Under the pieces are notes generated by a model, which ran no database searches, was not told the origin of the DNA, and saw nothing but the letters and a program-made list of their open reading frames with translations. Positions 1-9,967 of a stretch of DNA of 47,561 nt are shown here, piece by piece (positions within the stretch are counted from its first letter, which is position 1; every line of letters begins with the position of its first letter). Source of the stretch: Calycina herbarum (taxonomy: Eukaryota > Ascomycota > Leotiomycetes > Helotiales > Pezizellaceae); NCBI GenBank assembly GCA_001414485.1, contig LLEY01000292.1, forward strand, positions 1 to 47,561, written 5' to 3'. The position numbers and the translations under genes are program-made.

Positions 1-5
1 ATAAA

Positions 6-480
6 TTATAAAACGGTGGACAGAAAGCACCACCCACCGGCTAGGTATGGAACATAGAAATAGTAGTCGGCATCCGAAGCAGGCAAGACATCGTCCCAAT
101 CTTCCTCAATGTGCTTGCCGTCCTCATACTCGGGGTCGTAGGTTCTACTCAAGTATCCATCGAATCGATTGTCGGCGATAATTGCACATGCATTATGCGC
201 TAGGCCATGATGTATTCCGCCGTCTTCATGGTCCCAAGCATAGAGAGTGAAAGGATGTTATCGTCAGATGTGTAGGCAGGATGACGGAAATTAATTCGAT
301 ATTTGCGCTGTGGAACGAGTGGTTTCTGGAGGAATTCGAATTAGGGAGGGAGCGAACTCGGCACAATAGTCGCAGATGGGCGAAGATAGAGGGGAAGAGG
401 CATGAAGTAGAGGTCGTTGAACCTGCGCCTTTCGGGGTGGAACGGGCGAAAGGGCCAATCGTGTAATAGCTAGCGAGAGA
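6..480 (-). pseudogene. Decayed 3' end of a conserved-looking fungal gene
   Basis: Read on the minus strand, the last 80 or so codons up to a TAA at 8-6 are clearly protein-like and include the motif AHNACAIIADNRFDGYL followed by an acidic stretch and a YFYVPYLAGGWCF end. The upstream part (about 470-260) continues the same protein in another frame (HPERRRFNDLYFMPLPL, then KYRINFRHPAYTSDDN). A frame change is therefore needed near 230-262, and there is also an in-frame TAA at 343-341. An intron could explain part of this, but I see no convincing donor and acceptor pair. I do not recognise the family; the His/Asn-rich motif gives the impression of a conserved fungal protein, possibly nuclease-like, but that is a guess. 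The plus-strand 61-codon frame at 281-466 is a shadow of this region. Confidence 0.5.
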
Positions 481-1539
481 GTAAGTACTGATGCCGATTA
501 TATAGTAGATAAGTGCAAAGGGATGTTAGATAGGCACTAGGTAAAATATACTTGAATGCTGCCGCTGCTGGATCCGGGAGAATGCAAATGTAAGGTAGGT
601 CTCAAAGTACATCGTGATGATAACGAAATTCTTTGTTGATAGACAGCAATTGCAGCCTGACTAGTAAGGCTATAGTTAACATAGCAACAGAAGGTCAAAG
701 CTCTGTTAGTATCTTTTCAGTTGAACCGCGACGCTATAAATAACTAAGTACTTTAACTTCCACAGAAAGTCTCATTTAGTCCCTCTCTGCGTTCACGCGA
801 CAAGACAGACATTGAACAAGTGATTAGAAGGCGTCTTGATTCCCTTATAGCGGGCTTATTTCGAAATGGCTAACCTTTTCTTATAGTTCTCTAACAAGTT
901 CTAAGGTAGATAGTCAGATAAAGAACTAGCTTAAGATACTCTAAAAACTTACGAATCAACCCTTGTATTATACTAGGTAGAAACTTGACCATTTCCGTAG
1001 GAATACAAGCATAGCTAGGAGTCTCTCCTACCATTTTTCTAAACATTTAATCGAGTTCTCTAAGGTTAATAATATTCAAAGTAGGATATCTAGAAAACTT
1101 ACTACGAAGCTAGGTAACTCGAGCATCTTCGCTAAGGTACTATATATAGCTTACTAGATCGATGAGGATTTCGACTAGTACGGATTCCTTAGGACCCTGT
1201 ATACACCTGTACAAAGTTAGTATAACTACTATAGAAAGCCGATTTTCGTAAAGATGACTAACTCTTTGTTAGTGACCGATATAGCCTAAGAGATCGACTT
1301 AGTAGGATTCTTTTTTATTAGTATTTATTTTCCTAGCTTTAATGGTCTTAACTTACGTAGAAACTGTGTCCTTCTAGGATAGGCCTAGCCTAGGACAGAG
1401 ATGGCGCGCTTATGTAAAGTTATAAGGAAAGGGAGTAGGATAAAGAGATATTAAATTTAAATATGATATAATAAAGGAAGTGTGCCAGCTCAGGTGCTCT
1501 TTATATCTTCTAGCTACCTTATCTCAACATAGCCGAACT

Positions 1540-1665
1540 TGCTATGTTTGTTAAGGCTAAAGTAGGTCATTGGTTAGCTACGAGGGGTTTTCAAAGCTAG
1601 AGGCTCTATCTACACAAATCTGCCTCGCTTAAAAACATTAGCACTATCAAGGGGTAAGGTTATTA
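1540..1665. repeat. Diverged dispersed repeat, copy 1
   Basis: Aligns by eye with 2790-2890. Shared blocks are GTTAAGGCTA(A/G)AGTAG, then AATCTGCCTC(G/A)CT, then CAAGGGGT(A/C)AGGT. Copy 1 has about 25 extra bases between the first two blocks. Most other differences are C/T or G/A changes. The nature of the parent element is unknown. Confidence 0.5.
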
Positions 1666-2120
1666 CGTGATTTCTTATTCCACGTTATCATATAAGATAG
1701 AATTTATTAGGTAGGGATATAACTAAGCCATATTCCACTATTGCAATACCCTTAACCACTCTTGCCTTAGCAATCTCCTCAGAAGATGGTAGATCATATC
1801 CCCTACTTACAATAGCCCTGTTGTCTTCCTTCTTCCTCGGCGGCTAGGGCAGTTGTATAACAGGAATATTCACGCTAATAACTTATAAAATTCCTAGCCT
1901 CCATTTCTTCAACATTCTTAGGACCTTTATATAACTACTAGAGGAGCTCGCTTATTTAATACGCTTACGTAACACCTATTTCCGGGCTTTATTATATAAA
2001 TACTTGATTAGAATAAGTTCTTATTAGCAGGAACTGTTACAATAAAAGACTGTAATACCACGTATACTCTAGGCCTACCAACTTTGACCACGCATCGGAA
2101 ACCAAGAAAGCGTGAGCCTA

Positions 2121-2185
2121 GCACCTGCGGCAATCCCGGCTCTAAGACCAAAAGCTGAATACCCTCTCCTAGCAATTCACCTTCA
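2121..2185 (-). repeat. LRAG-motif block, copy 1
   Basis: The minus strand reads FGLRAGIAAGARL. The block is repeated at 2938-2995, where it reads FDLRAGVAAGNEMLIGAV. Conservation at the protein level suggests both are scraps of one coding sequence, present twice in the same order and orientation as the 1540/2790 repeat pair. Family not recognised. Confidence 0.45.
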
Positions 2186-2689
2186 TTTTCAGGTTAGAGT
2201 GTAGGTATTAGAGCATACCAGCTCAGCTCTGTTTCATCTGCGGTGTTGATAGAGCCGTTATAGGTGAGTCTGGGAAGGAACGCCCATCATCCCCTCTAAG
2301 ACTTCCACCAACTTGATTGACTGGACATACGAAGTACATAGAAGTGTGGAGTCGTCATACGTATGAGAAATGGGTGCAACACGAACTCGGGAGATTCTTC
2401 AGAATCTTACAAAGCGTATCATACCTTTCGGTTAAGCCGCTGGATTGTTATCAGTCTATTTTCATTTATCTACATTATACAACTTGATCACTATCCTTGA
2501 CACTTGCACACGGGGAGGTGTAGCCATGATTAGGCATTTTACACTTAGACTTGAGAGATACAAATCTACCTTAACAAGATCTTATACCAAATTTGGTGCT
2601 TTCAAATATTCCACAATATACGGCATTAGAGTGAAGTAAACAACTGCTACGAGGAATTGGCATTAGAGTAGTCGCTTAGCCAATCCTTT

Positions 2690-2719
2690 TCACGTAATAC
2701 ATAACCCTTTTCAAGCTCG
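2690..2719. repeat. Short repeat shared with 4473-4501
   Basis: TCACGTAATAcaTAACCC followed by TTTTCAAGCTCG matches TCACGTGATAtgACCC followed by TTTTTAAGCTCG at 4473-4501. It lies just left of the copy-2 repeat and may be part of the same dispersed family. Confidence 0.35.
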
Positions 2720-2789
2720 GTTAAATGCTTTTTACACTTTCCAGGTGTCTTATACTAGCAATACTAAGTCTGCCACGCTTATACATTTA

Positions 2790-2890
2790 CAGCCCAACTT
2801 ACCGTATCCGTTAAGGCTAGAGTAGATTATCAGTTAGCGGGAAATCTGCCTCACTCAAAATTTAGCGTCAACAAGGGGTCAGGTCAATAT
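2790..2890. repeat. Diverged dispersed repeat, copy 2
   Basis: Partner of 1540-1665, same orientation, with the same three conserved blocks. It is followed about 50 bases later by the second LRAG-motif block, just as copy 1 is followed by the first, so a longer unit was duplicated and then diverged. Confidence 0.5.
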
Positions 2891-2937
2891 CCATCTATTC
2901 TTTCCTACATACAACAGCCCCGATGAGCATTTCATTT

Positions 2938-2995
2938 CCTGCGGCGACTCCGGCCCTTAGATCGAAAACTGAATGCTCTCCTGGTCACCTACCTT
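2938..2995 (-). repeat. LRAG-motif block, copy 2
   Basis: The minus strand reads FDLRAGVAAGNEMLIGAV and is then broken by a TAG. Partner of 2121-2185. Confidence 0.45.
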
Positions 2996-3230
2996 CTTAT
3001 TCGGTATTAGTACGTGATAAGTGATAAAAGATGCCTCGCACACTTCCTAGCCCTGTTGAATCTAGTATAAAAGTGGGTAGAGATATGTACTTTTTCCAGG
3101 TTTGGCTTTTCTAGCTCTAAAGTAGAAACCTAACCTTTAACACAGAGATATGTGAAACGATACTGATCCTGTTATATAATAATCAGCTTAGTTAGAGGAT
3201 ATGATAAAGAATTTTCTATACTAATTTTAA

Positions 3231-4265
3231 CTTTGTCTTATCAACTTTACTCCTTCTTATCTGTTGTCTTACTTTCTAGCACCCTTCATCATAGACTCGA
3301 CCCCACCTCCTGAGTATAGCAATGAAGCCGCATATAGAATCTCCTTACAAACCGATGAGCTTATCATAGGCGTCACCCCTTTACTCTATCCCGATTCCTA
3401 CTCAGAGATCCAACCCCTCATGCAGAAAAAGAAGAAATATCTATCGAAAATAATACCTTTATCAGCGACAAGACAGGCTATGGCGCAACTCTTCTACCCT
3501 TACACTAAAGACTGGCCCCCTCACCAATTATTACGAATTTCAAGCCTAATATCACTCCCAGCCGCCATCGCCGAGGATATTATTATACCGCCATATTACC
3601 TGTCCCAGATTATTTTAGTCTCCTTACAGGGTAGACAGGTACGGCAAGAGGCAGAGAACAAAATCTTCTACGAAATTATCAAGAGTCCTAATATAAGTCT
3701 AAAGGCCGTCTTTGAGATAGGTGTAAGACTCGGTATTAAAACATGTAAGGCTTAGAACCAAGATATCTAAGATAGCAGCCTAATTCTTTTCCTAACACTT
3801 GCACAGCTTCTTAAGGCATTTAGATCCCGTTTTACACCTACTAGCACTATTTATCTCGCATCGTAGAAGAGGCTGTGTAAGGAACACTGCTCAGGGATTA
3901 CGCGTCTCCATTTTAACCAAATTCATAAGCTAAAAGATAATCTAATATTTATTGGGTTTCTACTACTAGAGACTCTTCCTAGCGCTTCTGCCGTAATCGA
4001 AGAGTGGCTCCCAATAGTGTAGGGGGAATTACAAGGGTCGGGAGTGAATAGGAATGTAAACCCTCTCTTCTATCATGTTTTACAGAGATTGTGTAGTGTT
4101 AGAGATAAGTTGCCCGGGTTGCTTCTTCCAGCGAGAAAAGATGAAGCATAGGGTTTGTAGGTAGAAGCAAAATCTATATGATCTATGGTCAAGGGACTAG
4201 CTAGGGGTAAAAGGAAGTTAGCATATAGAAGCGCTTTATTCCTGATTTTCTTAACTTAGAGTTAA
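3231..4265 (+). pseudogene. RIP-type nonsense-riddled gene of unknown function
   Basis: One reading frame stays protein-like for about 340 codons with no frameshift. It contains FLAPFIIDSTPPPEYSN near the left end, YFYPYTKDWPPH-like text in the middle (AQLFYPYTKDWPPHQLLR) and ELQGSGVNRNVNPLFYHVL near the right. It is broken only by stops at 3753, 3768, 3864, 4020, 4149, 4158, 4179, 4257 and 4263 (the last may be the true end). Each stop is TAG, TAA or TGA and could come from CAG, CAA or CGA by one C-to-T change, the expected footprint of RIP. The longest open piece (from 3264) starts at TTG, not ATG; upstream in-frame stops at 3222 and 3228 are of the same type, so the true start may lie further left. 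I do not recognise the product: no clear signal peptide or known motif. Confidence 0.6.
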
Positions 4266-4274
4266 GAAGTAGAG

Positions 4275-5500
4275 CGGTGAAGCATAAACAGGGAGTACTA
4301 GAATATTTTTCTGAATATAATTAAGGCCTAATATTTTCCGCTCCAGGCCAAGTGGCCGAAAGTAACACTTTCCCTTGCCCTTGGAACTTACGCTAGGGGC
4401 GGCCGTGAGAGCGATACAAACCCTTGTAATATATGCTATACCTTCAAAGAGGGTTCGCTTGGTCCATTCATCTCACGTGATATGACCCGTTTTTAAGCTC
4501 GCTACCATAAGGGGGGCCAGCCGAAGGCCGGGGGGCCCTTTTTTTCCGCAGTCCCTCTCTTAGCAAGTTAAGAGTACGAAGGTATTGGTTTGAACTAGCT
4601 AGAGAGAATATGGATGGCAGCAAATTTCGCGAAATTCCCTAACACTCATAGATCGTGGTTAGTTCTAGCACAACCCGCATGAGGAGTTACTACGTGTTGC
4701 TTCAGCAAACACAGCCTGGTAGGTGAACATCGTTTCTAACTTACAGATATGCATTTCGTATATGCGGTAGATCAAGTTAGTTAAAGTCTTAGTAGGAATG
4801 TCGTTTCTTCCAAGACTAAGGATCAGATTTCTACTAATTGGCAGTAAAGGGGGGCCATGTATGCAAACTTCAGCTTTCACAACCCACTGATTCCTTATAA
4901 TGGGTGACAATCGAGGTATTGGCCCTAGATGCCTTGTTTAACTGTCCTTATCAGGTTCAAAGTTATTATACGGGCTGACTTCGAAGACCCAAGGCAGGTT
5001 AGCCGGCAGTCACAATAGTGCAATACCTATAGCCCACTTGATCAACTGTCGGTGACAAAGTAGGCGCTAAAAAAGTAAGAGGGTATAGGATGAGAATAAC
5101 TTCATTCTTGCAGGTGGCGTAGAGCCTAATGCATGCTGCTCTAGTAAACACTGCCCTGCTGATGAGCTTCCTTTCTAATAAGAATAATTGTTATTAGAGA
5201 TATCTAGTGTCAGGGTAAAGATTAGATTGATCGCAAGGAAGGAAGAGTTCCTAGCGGTGCAAGTATTTATGTACAAGAGGTGGTCAAAGCTTAGGGCTAA
5301 GCCCAAACTGGTCACAAGATACAGCCATATTCACTCTTTCTTCAGAAATCAAAAACCTTTACACTTGGTCGTTTGAATACGCTTGGGAGCCTCAAGGTCG
5401 TCTAAGGATGGTGCTGTTTCCCAAGGCCTGGCCCACAAACTAAGTAACGTCTATCCATGCGTAACGAGAAACCACCCGTGCCGAGAAATTTTGTAGGTAC
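4275..5500. other. No gene recognised
   Basis: Near-normal base composition but no convincing coding frame. The minus frame at 4665-4910 and plus frame at 5188-5376 are short and carry no motif I know. A G-run/GGCC-rich patch (about 4511-4540) followed by a T run is a local oddity. The repeat at 4473-4501 matches 2690-2719. Confidence 0.4.
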
Positions 5501-5881
5501 TTCACCTTCAAACTAAAAAAAAGCTAAACAAACATAGGCGACTCCTATATTATTTTATACTAGCTATGTTCTATAGTCAATTCTAAACATATTAAGACCC
5601 TTTACTAAGAAAAATAATAATACAAGCTTTTCTCAGCTTAATTTATAGCATGCCTTTGCTTAAAGTCTATAATATAGTTCCTTTCTTAAACCTCTACCCT
5701 AGTACTTCTCTTACTTCTACCTTCTATATAGGATGTTACCTGAGTTATATATATCAAATACTATGCTTGAAATTATTTTCAAGCCTTGTAGCGGCTATAC
5801 TATGTAGATTTATCTAAACTCGCTACGCAGATCAGTACTTTTGCCGAGGTAGCGAACCGTTTTTAGAATAGCGTGCTGAAA
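5500..5881. other. AT-rich, RIP-like patch
   Basis: Strongly TpA-rich with few CpA/TpG, resembling the large block further right. No gene seen. It ends exactly where the LINE target duplication begins. Confidence 0.4.
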
Positions 5882-5898
5882 GCTACACCCCTGAGTGT
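5882..5898. repeat. LINE target-site duplication, left
   Basis: GCTACACCCCTGAGTGT, identical over 17 bases to 6570-6586. It lies next to the simple-repeat tail of the LINE (its 3' end). Confidence 0.85.
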
Positions 5899-5934
5899 TT
5901 GATTGATTGATTGATTTATTCATACTCGGTTCCA

Positions 5935-6022
5935 GCCGCCCACCGTAGGGCGGCTATGCCGGAGTGGTCCAGCTTCGGCGCAGCTGCCGAAGTACGCTTA
6001 CCGCATTTGGCAAGCGTACTTC
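5935..6022 (-). promoter_or_regulatory. Three stem-loops in the LINE 3' UTR
   Basis: Perfect inverted repeats: 5935-5941 with 5948-5954 (GCCGCCC/GGGCGGC, 6-base loop); 5973-5979 with 5986-5992 (CTTCGGC/GCCGAAG); and 5989-5999 with 6012-6022 (GAAGTACGCTT/AAGCGTACTTC, 12-base loop). The second and third share bases 5989-5992 and so cannot both form fully. In LINEs a 3' hairpin is often what the reverse transcriptase recognises; that role is inferred here. Confidence 0.6.
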
Positions 6023-6168
6023 ACTTCATCACTATGTAGTGACCAGCAGCCTCCTCCACTGGACGGACTGGCTTCTATCTACAACTATATACATAGCGTA
6101 AAAGAAGTGCTTTGCTTGATCTTTTTAGAGCATATCAGGTTCCTTGGCTGCCGCTTCTGCTAGCCATC

Positions 6169-6569
6169 TCATGTCCTTATACCTTCAGTCTCCCCCCAGC
6201 GTTCTGCTTCGTCTCTTTGCACTGTACTACAACTCCTAAATTGCCCAAGGAGTTGCGTCTGTTCTATAAATCTTATTGCCTTTGTAGCTGTTTTTGACTC
6301 GTTTAAGATTGCCCTCAGGTCTAACCACCTTCTCCCCCCAAATTCCCTCCGTCGCAGGTCCTTGAATTTCCGACATCTTAATACAACATGTCCTACAGTT
6401 TGTCGTCCCTCTCCGCATTCACATCCTGGATCGTCATACCCAGGTACATTCCTCTTCCAGAGGAAGTCTCTCAATCCTATCTTTTCTGTGCGCATCTGGA
6501 TTAATAGAGAGCTTTGCCACTTCTTTAGCCTCCGATGGAGATGCAGGATCTTGTGTGTCGGCTTCTGAG
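6169..6569 (-). pseudogene. LINE ORF2 C-terminal fragment (RNase H-distal, CCHC-type end)
   Basis: The frame enters from the truncated 5' edge (QKPTHKILHLHRR) and runs through KKWQSSLLIQMRTEKIGLR, which is the signature stretch between the RNase H domain and the terminal zinc-binding motif in fungal Tad-clade ORF2 proteins. The zinc motif follows as C-E-C-G..H..C (CECGEGRQTVGHVVLRC). The end (IRFIEQTQLLGQF) is also typical, and the natural stop is kept. Endonuclease, RT and most of RNase H are missing through 5' truncation, so this cannot mobilise itself. No internal stops. Confidence 0.8.
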
Positions 6570-6586
6570 GCTACACCCCTGAGTGT
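6570..6586. repeat. LINE target-site duplication, right
   Basis: GCTACACCCCTGAGTGT, identical to 5882-5898. It marks the truncated 5' edge of the LINE. Confidence 0.85.
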
Positions 6587-6955
6587 CTGGGTAACTCGAG
6601 ATTGGAAAACTAACACGTGACTCTGATTTACAGTCGCTTCGGAAGTTCTGAGCACGGACCACCTCGCCATTTTTGGCTAACTACAAATGGTTGCTGCATA
6701 TTATCCTTATACTATCTGTAACGCTCAGATAGCCATTTCATTTATCCCTGCACGTCGCGTGACTGATTGATTACGTGGATGATATTACTAGCCACGAGCT
6801 TATTCTAGAAGGTTCTAGAAGTAAGTGACTACTATAAAATTACTATAAATTATTAGGCTCCCCTATAACCCTCGATGGAAGAGAGGAAAAAAGAAAAAGA
6901 GATATTATATTAAGAGCTTTATATATTATTAATTAATAAGTACAAATTCTATGTT
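6587..6955. other. Intergenic, 3' of the receptor gene
   Basis: No gene seen. The right half (about 6820-6955) is AT-rich and probably contains the 3' UTR of the receptor on the minus strand. Confidence 0.4.
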
Positions 6956-9850
6956 CTATATTAAAAACTCAAGTTGTTGCTGAAACTGAAGAACTAGTAA
7001 TCCTCCTGACGAAAGTCCTAACGTAATAAGTCTACCCCATGCAGCTTGACAAGTAGGTCTGTAACCAGAAGGTAGCCAGAGAAGATTAGTAGTGCCATCT
7101 ACTAGCCAGTTATCAGAAACGTGTAAGGTTGGGATATGCTTGCCGTCGGGGGAGAAGGCGACTGAGGTGACCAAATTAATATGGCCCTCGAGGGCTGGCA
7201 GTAGCTGCTGTCCCGTGGCTGCGTCCCAGCGCCGGACGGTGTTGTCGTCAGACGCAGACACGATCTGCTTGCCGTCAGGGGAGAAGGCGACTGAGGTGAC
7301 CCAATTAGTATGGCCCTCGAGGGCTGGCAGTAGCTGCTGTCCCGTGGCTGCGTCCCAGCGCCGGACGGTCTTGTCGTGAGACCCAGACACGATCTGCTTG
7401 CCGTCAGGGGAGAAGGCGACTGAGCTGACCGGACCAGTATGGCCCTCGAGGGCTGGCAGTAGCTGCTGTCCCGTGGCTGCGTCCCAGCGCCGGACGGTCT
7501 TGTCGTCAGACCCAGACACGATCTGCTTGCCGTCAGGGGAGAAGGCGACTGAGGTGACTGCTCTAGTATGGCCCTCGAGGGTTTGTAGCATCGCATTCCA
7601 GTATATTTCGACTCTAGGCTTTTTCTGGATCCAAGGTGGAATACAGCTCTCGAACGCTTCTCGAACAATGCTCTTCTCTGGTGCGAAAACAAGAGCTGAA
7701 CAATACGCTTGAAGAGGCGCTTGTTCAATAATTGATCGGGTGGATACCGCAAAGCGCGTAGCATCGTGTATAAACGCACTCAAATCAGGACTTCCATTAA
7801 ACTCATTCACGTTAGAATAATCTGATAACGATAAGACTATCTAAAAACGTACCTGAAGATCTTCAAGCTTCTTGATTATAACTATGCCTTCTGGCACACT
7901 TCTCAACAGGCTTAGCGCTTCAAGCCAGTATAAGAAGTACTGGCAAAGGAAGCTATAAACCTGGCCACTGTCCTTAAGGTCTTTGATTGTGTCTTCTCTA
8001 CTTTGACATTCGAGTAGATGATCAACCCAGTAAAGACAGAAGTACCTTACAGCAGCTAAGGGATCTGGATCAGGCTGCTTAACTTGGTCGATAATGATTC
8101 CGGGAGCTCTCAAGCTATAGACATCACGCTGTAGTGCCAAGGACATGGCTTGAAGTGACCGTGAGAAGATAGCATGATGTACCTCGCCTATACTAGAACG
8201 AAAGATTTCTTGAGAGGTGTTCTCCTGGAGCAAAAAGTCCTTAGCTGATTGGTGCACGAAGTATACTATACTGTCTCGAATCGTTAAGAAGGATCCACAC
8301 TGGCCGACCCTCTGCTCTAAATCCTTAAGATCCTCGAAAAGATTCTCGGGACAATCAAGTTTGTGAAGTGTGTCATCAAGAGAGACCAGTTCTTGAAGCG
8401 TAATTGGGCGTCTCACAACAGCTACGATAGAAAGTATTCGCTTACAGATATCGGCATTGTTGGATTTGCTCACCTGATCCATCATTTGCTTATAAAAGGG
8501 ACCGAGTCCAGGAGGAAACATCTTTACACTCTCGAGGACAAATCGTCGATCGATCATCTCTAGCTCCTTTAGGACCAAGGCTACCCAGAGAAATGTAGCG
8601 TCGGCATTTAAGCAGAGATATTCTCGTATCGACTTTTCTGACTTGGCGGTATAGTTCTTACGCTTTGCTAGCTCACCTACTTTATGCCCGATATACCTGG
8701 TCACGGCAGCGGAGATCGATTCTTGGTTTAGCTCGAGTTGCAATTGTAATTTCTGGTCGGATAAGTCTAGCTGCTCTTCGATGCTTGGCCAATTACGACT
8801 CGAGATGATCCACTTTACACGGGGACAAGTAGGGGACGTCCTATCGATGAGTTGCAGAAGTTGCTGTAGACCGGTTACGCATTCGTCCAGGGCGTCAATA
8901 ACCACGTAAGTTCTCTCTAGGCTGGGATCTTGCAAAATATTCTTAAATATCTCAGACAAAGCATACCAGGCATTCGTATCCACGAAGAGCTCTTTTCCTG
9001 TAGCATCGTACTTCTTTCGAACGTGTTGGAGGAGAGACGGTTCTTGGTAAGTAAGGAGGTAGATCAGCCCCCGAAGCACAGCTGTCGCATTATTGATACG
9101 GAGATCCGTGGCTTGGCAAAAGAAGTAAGATATGAGGCAGCGACTTGAAGCAGGAACGGCGTTGACGGTCTCTTTCAACTTATCTATTATACCACAGAGC
9201 AACATCGTCTTGCCCTTACCAGGGTCACCTCGGATCCAGAGTAGTTGGCTGTGTTCGCTGTCGTTCCATTGTCGGAATTCGGAATTCTCGAGGATCCAGC
9301 GGTATGAGTCGCTTAGAAGGCCGCCCTTTGTCTCCTCAATGCGCTTCTTGTCCTCGCGGGGATCTGTTATTCGCAATTCCTTTAGACATATATGATTCTG
9401 GGAGGATTCGTTGACTTGGGCTTCGGTCGCGGTTCCCATGATCTTCTCGGATGCAAGCAGCAGAGTGTCCTTATGTATCCCTTCCATCAAGCACTCCACT
9501 TTGTCCCCTTTCCCCACTGTGCGTAGAGCTTTTTTATATCGATTAAACCACTTATCATCATCCTTTCGAATAACCTTCTGGAATATCTGTTCAAGTTCTA
9601 CAGCCTTTGTCCTGCATGACTCTAAAGTTTGTTTTATCGCTTCTAGTTTTGTCTCGTCAAGCTTCGATGCCCTAGCTTCCGTATTACGAAGGATTTCGAT
9701 GACGAGTGGCAGTCGTGCAGCCACCTGGCGAAACTCTTCAGGCTGGCCTTTAGCGTCTCCAGCTGCATCATATATCTTTTTGATTCCGTCTATGATTGAA
9801 ATCAAGCTCCCAATGAGGCCAATAACAAGGACAGCTTCGGCACCGGACAT
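6956..9850 (-). CDS. SesA-NACHT-WD40 NOD-like receptor
   Basis: Two exons: 9850-7853 and 7801-6956, with a 51-nt intron (donor GTACGT, branch TCTAAC, acceptor GAG/TTT). They join in phase to about 947 aa. Residues 1-140 match the SesA-type N-terminal domain of fungal NLRs (AEAVLVIGLIGSLISIIDG, EEFRQVAARLPLV), thought to pass on a death or defence signal. The NACHT NTPase follows: Walker A GDPGKGKT near residue 210, Walker B YVVIDALDEC near 320, and a winged-helix/ARM-like linker to about 760 (FIHDATRFAVSTRSIIEQAP). The C-terminus has three nearly identical WD40 repeats plus a fourth fused into the usual final segment (TLHVSDNWLVDGTTNLLWLP). Family members often have ten or more repeats, so this array looks contracted. 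Start: the ATG at 9850 begins the canonical MSGAEAV. It appears intact. Likely role: cytosolic receptor in heterokaryon incompatibility or self/non-self recognition; the ligand is unknown. Confidence 0.9.
7138..7590 (-). repeat. 129-bp tandem WD40-coding repeats
   Basis: The motif CGATCTGCTTGCCGTCAGG recurs at 7261, 7390 and 7519, a spacing of exactly 129 bases (43 codons); the leftmost copy at about 7133 is diverged (CTTGCCGTCGGGG). The units are nearly identical in DNA. Because the unit is a multiple of three, several frames stay open here, which produces long shadow frames on both strands. Confidence 0.9.
7802..7852 (-). other. Intron of the NLR gene
   Basis: Starts GTACGT, ends TCTAACGTGAATGAG. 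Removing it joins KLEDLQ to FNGSPDLSAFIHDA, restoring the continuous linker typical of this protein family. Without splicing the frame ends at a TAG 4 codons in. Confidence 0.8.
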
Positions 9851-9967
9851 CGTAGGCAGTTCTAAAGTTGTAAGGATCGACTTAAGGCGCTGAACTAGCT
9901 TGTGGGTATTAGTACCAACGAAACGAGAGAATGCGAATCTTAAACTTACTTATGTGAAAGTGGTGGA
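9851..9967. other. Upstream region of the NLR gene
   Basis: Short spacer between the receptor start codon and the preceding decayed gene on the same strand. No TATA box stands out. Confidence 0.3.

Larger units (their letters stand above)
481..3230. other. Gene-poor degraded sequence
   Basis: No frame here looks like a working gene. The stretch is AT-rich with frequent CTA/TAG words, as in a moderately RIP-mutated region, but less extreme than the block right of 14.9 kb. It holds two diverged duplicated blocks, annotated separately, and some protein-like scraps on the minus strand. The short plus frame at 2445-2639 has no support. Confidence 0.5.
5899..6569 (-). mobile_element. 5'-truncated Tad-type LINE insertion
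   Basis: A 671-bp non-LTR retrotransposon copy on the minus strand. It consists of the last 130 or so codons of ORF2, a structured 3' untranslated region of about 270 bases, and a tail of four TCAA-type units (seen as TGATTGATTGATTGAT on plus). Both sides carry the same 17-base target duplication, as expected for target-primed reverse transcription with abortive first-strand synthesis. It is not RIP-mutated, unlike the LINE relic at 19.5 kb, either because it is short or because it is younger. Confidence 0.85.

Noticed and set aside
4511..4550. GC-rich palindrome followed by a T run, like a bacterial terminator
   Set aside because: Rho-independent termination does not apply in a fungal nuclear genome, and no gene ends here.
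4665..4910. 81-codon minus frame
   Set aside because: Short, without motif, homologue or gene context that I can name.
7092..7779. Long open frames on plus (7092-7379, 7398-7712) and a second minus frame (7102-7779) over the WD40 region
   Set aside because: They arise because the 129-bp unit is a multiple of three, so alternative frames stay open through every copy. They match no known protein, whereas the WD40 frame does.
8363..9893. Plus-strand frames opposite the NACHT exon (8363, 8930, 9132, 9411)
   Set aside because: Antisense shadows of a well-supported coding exon.
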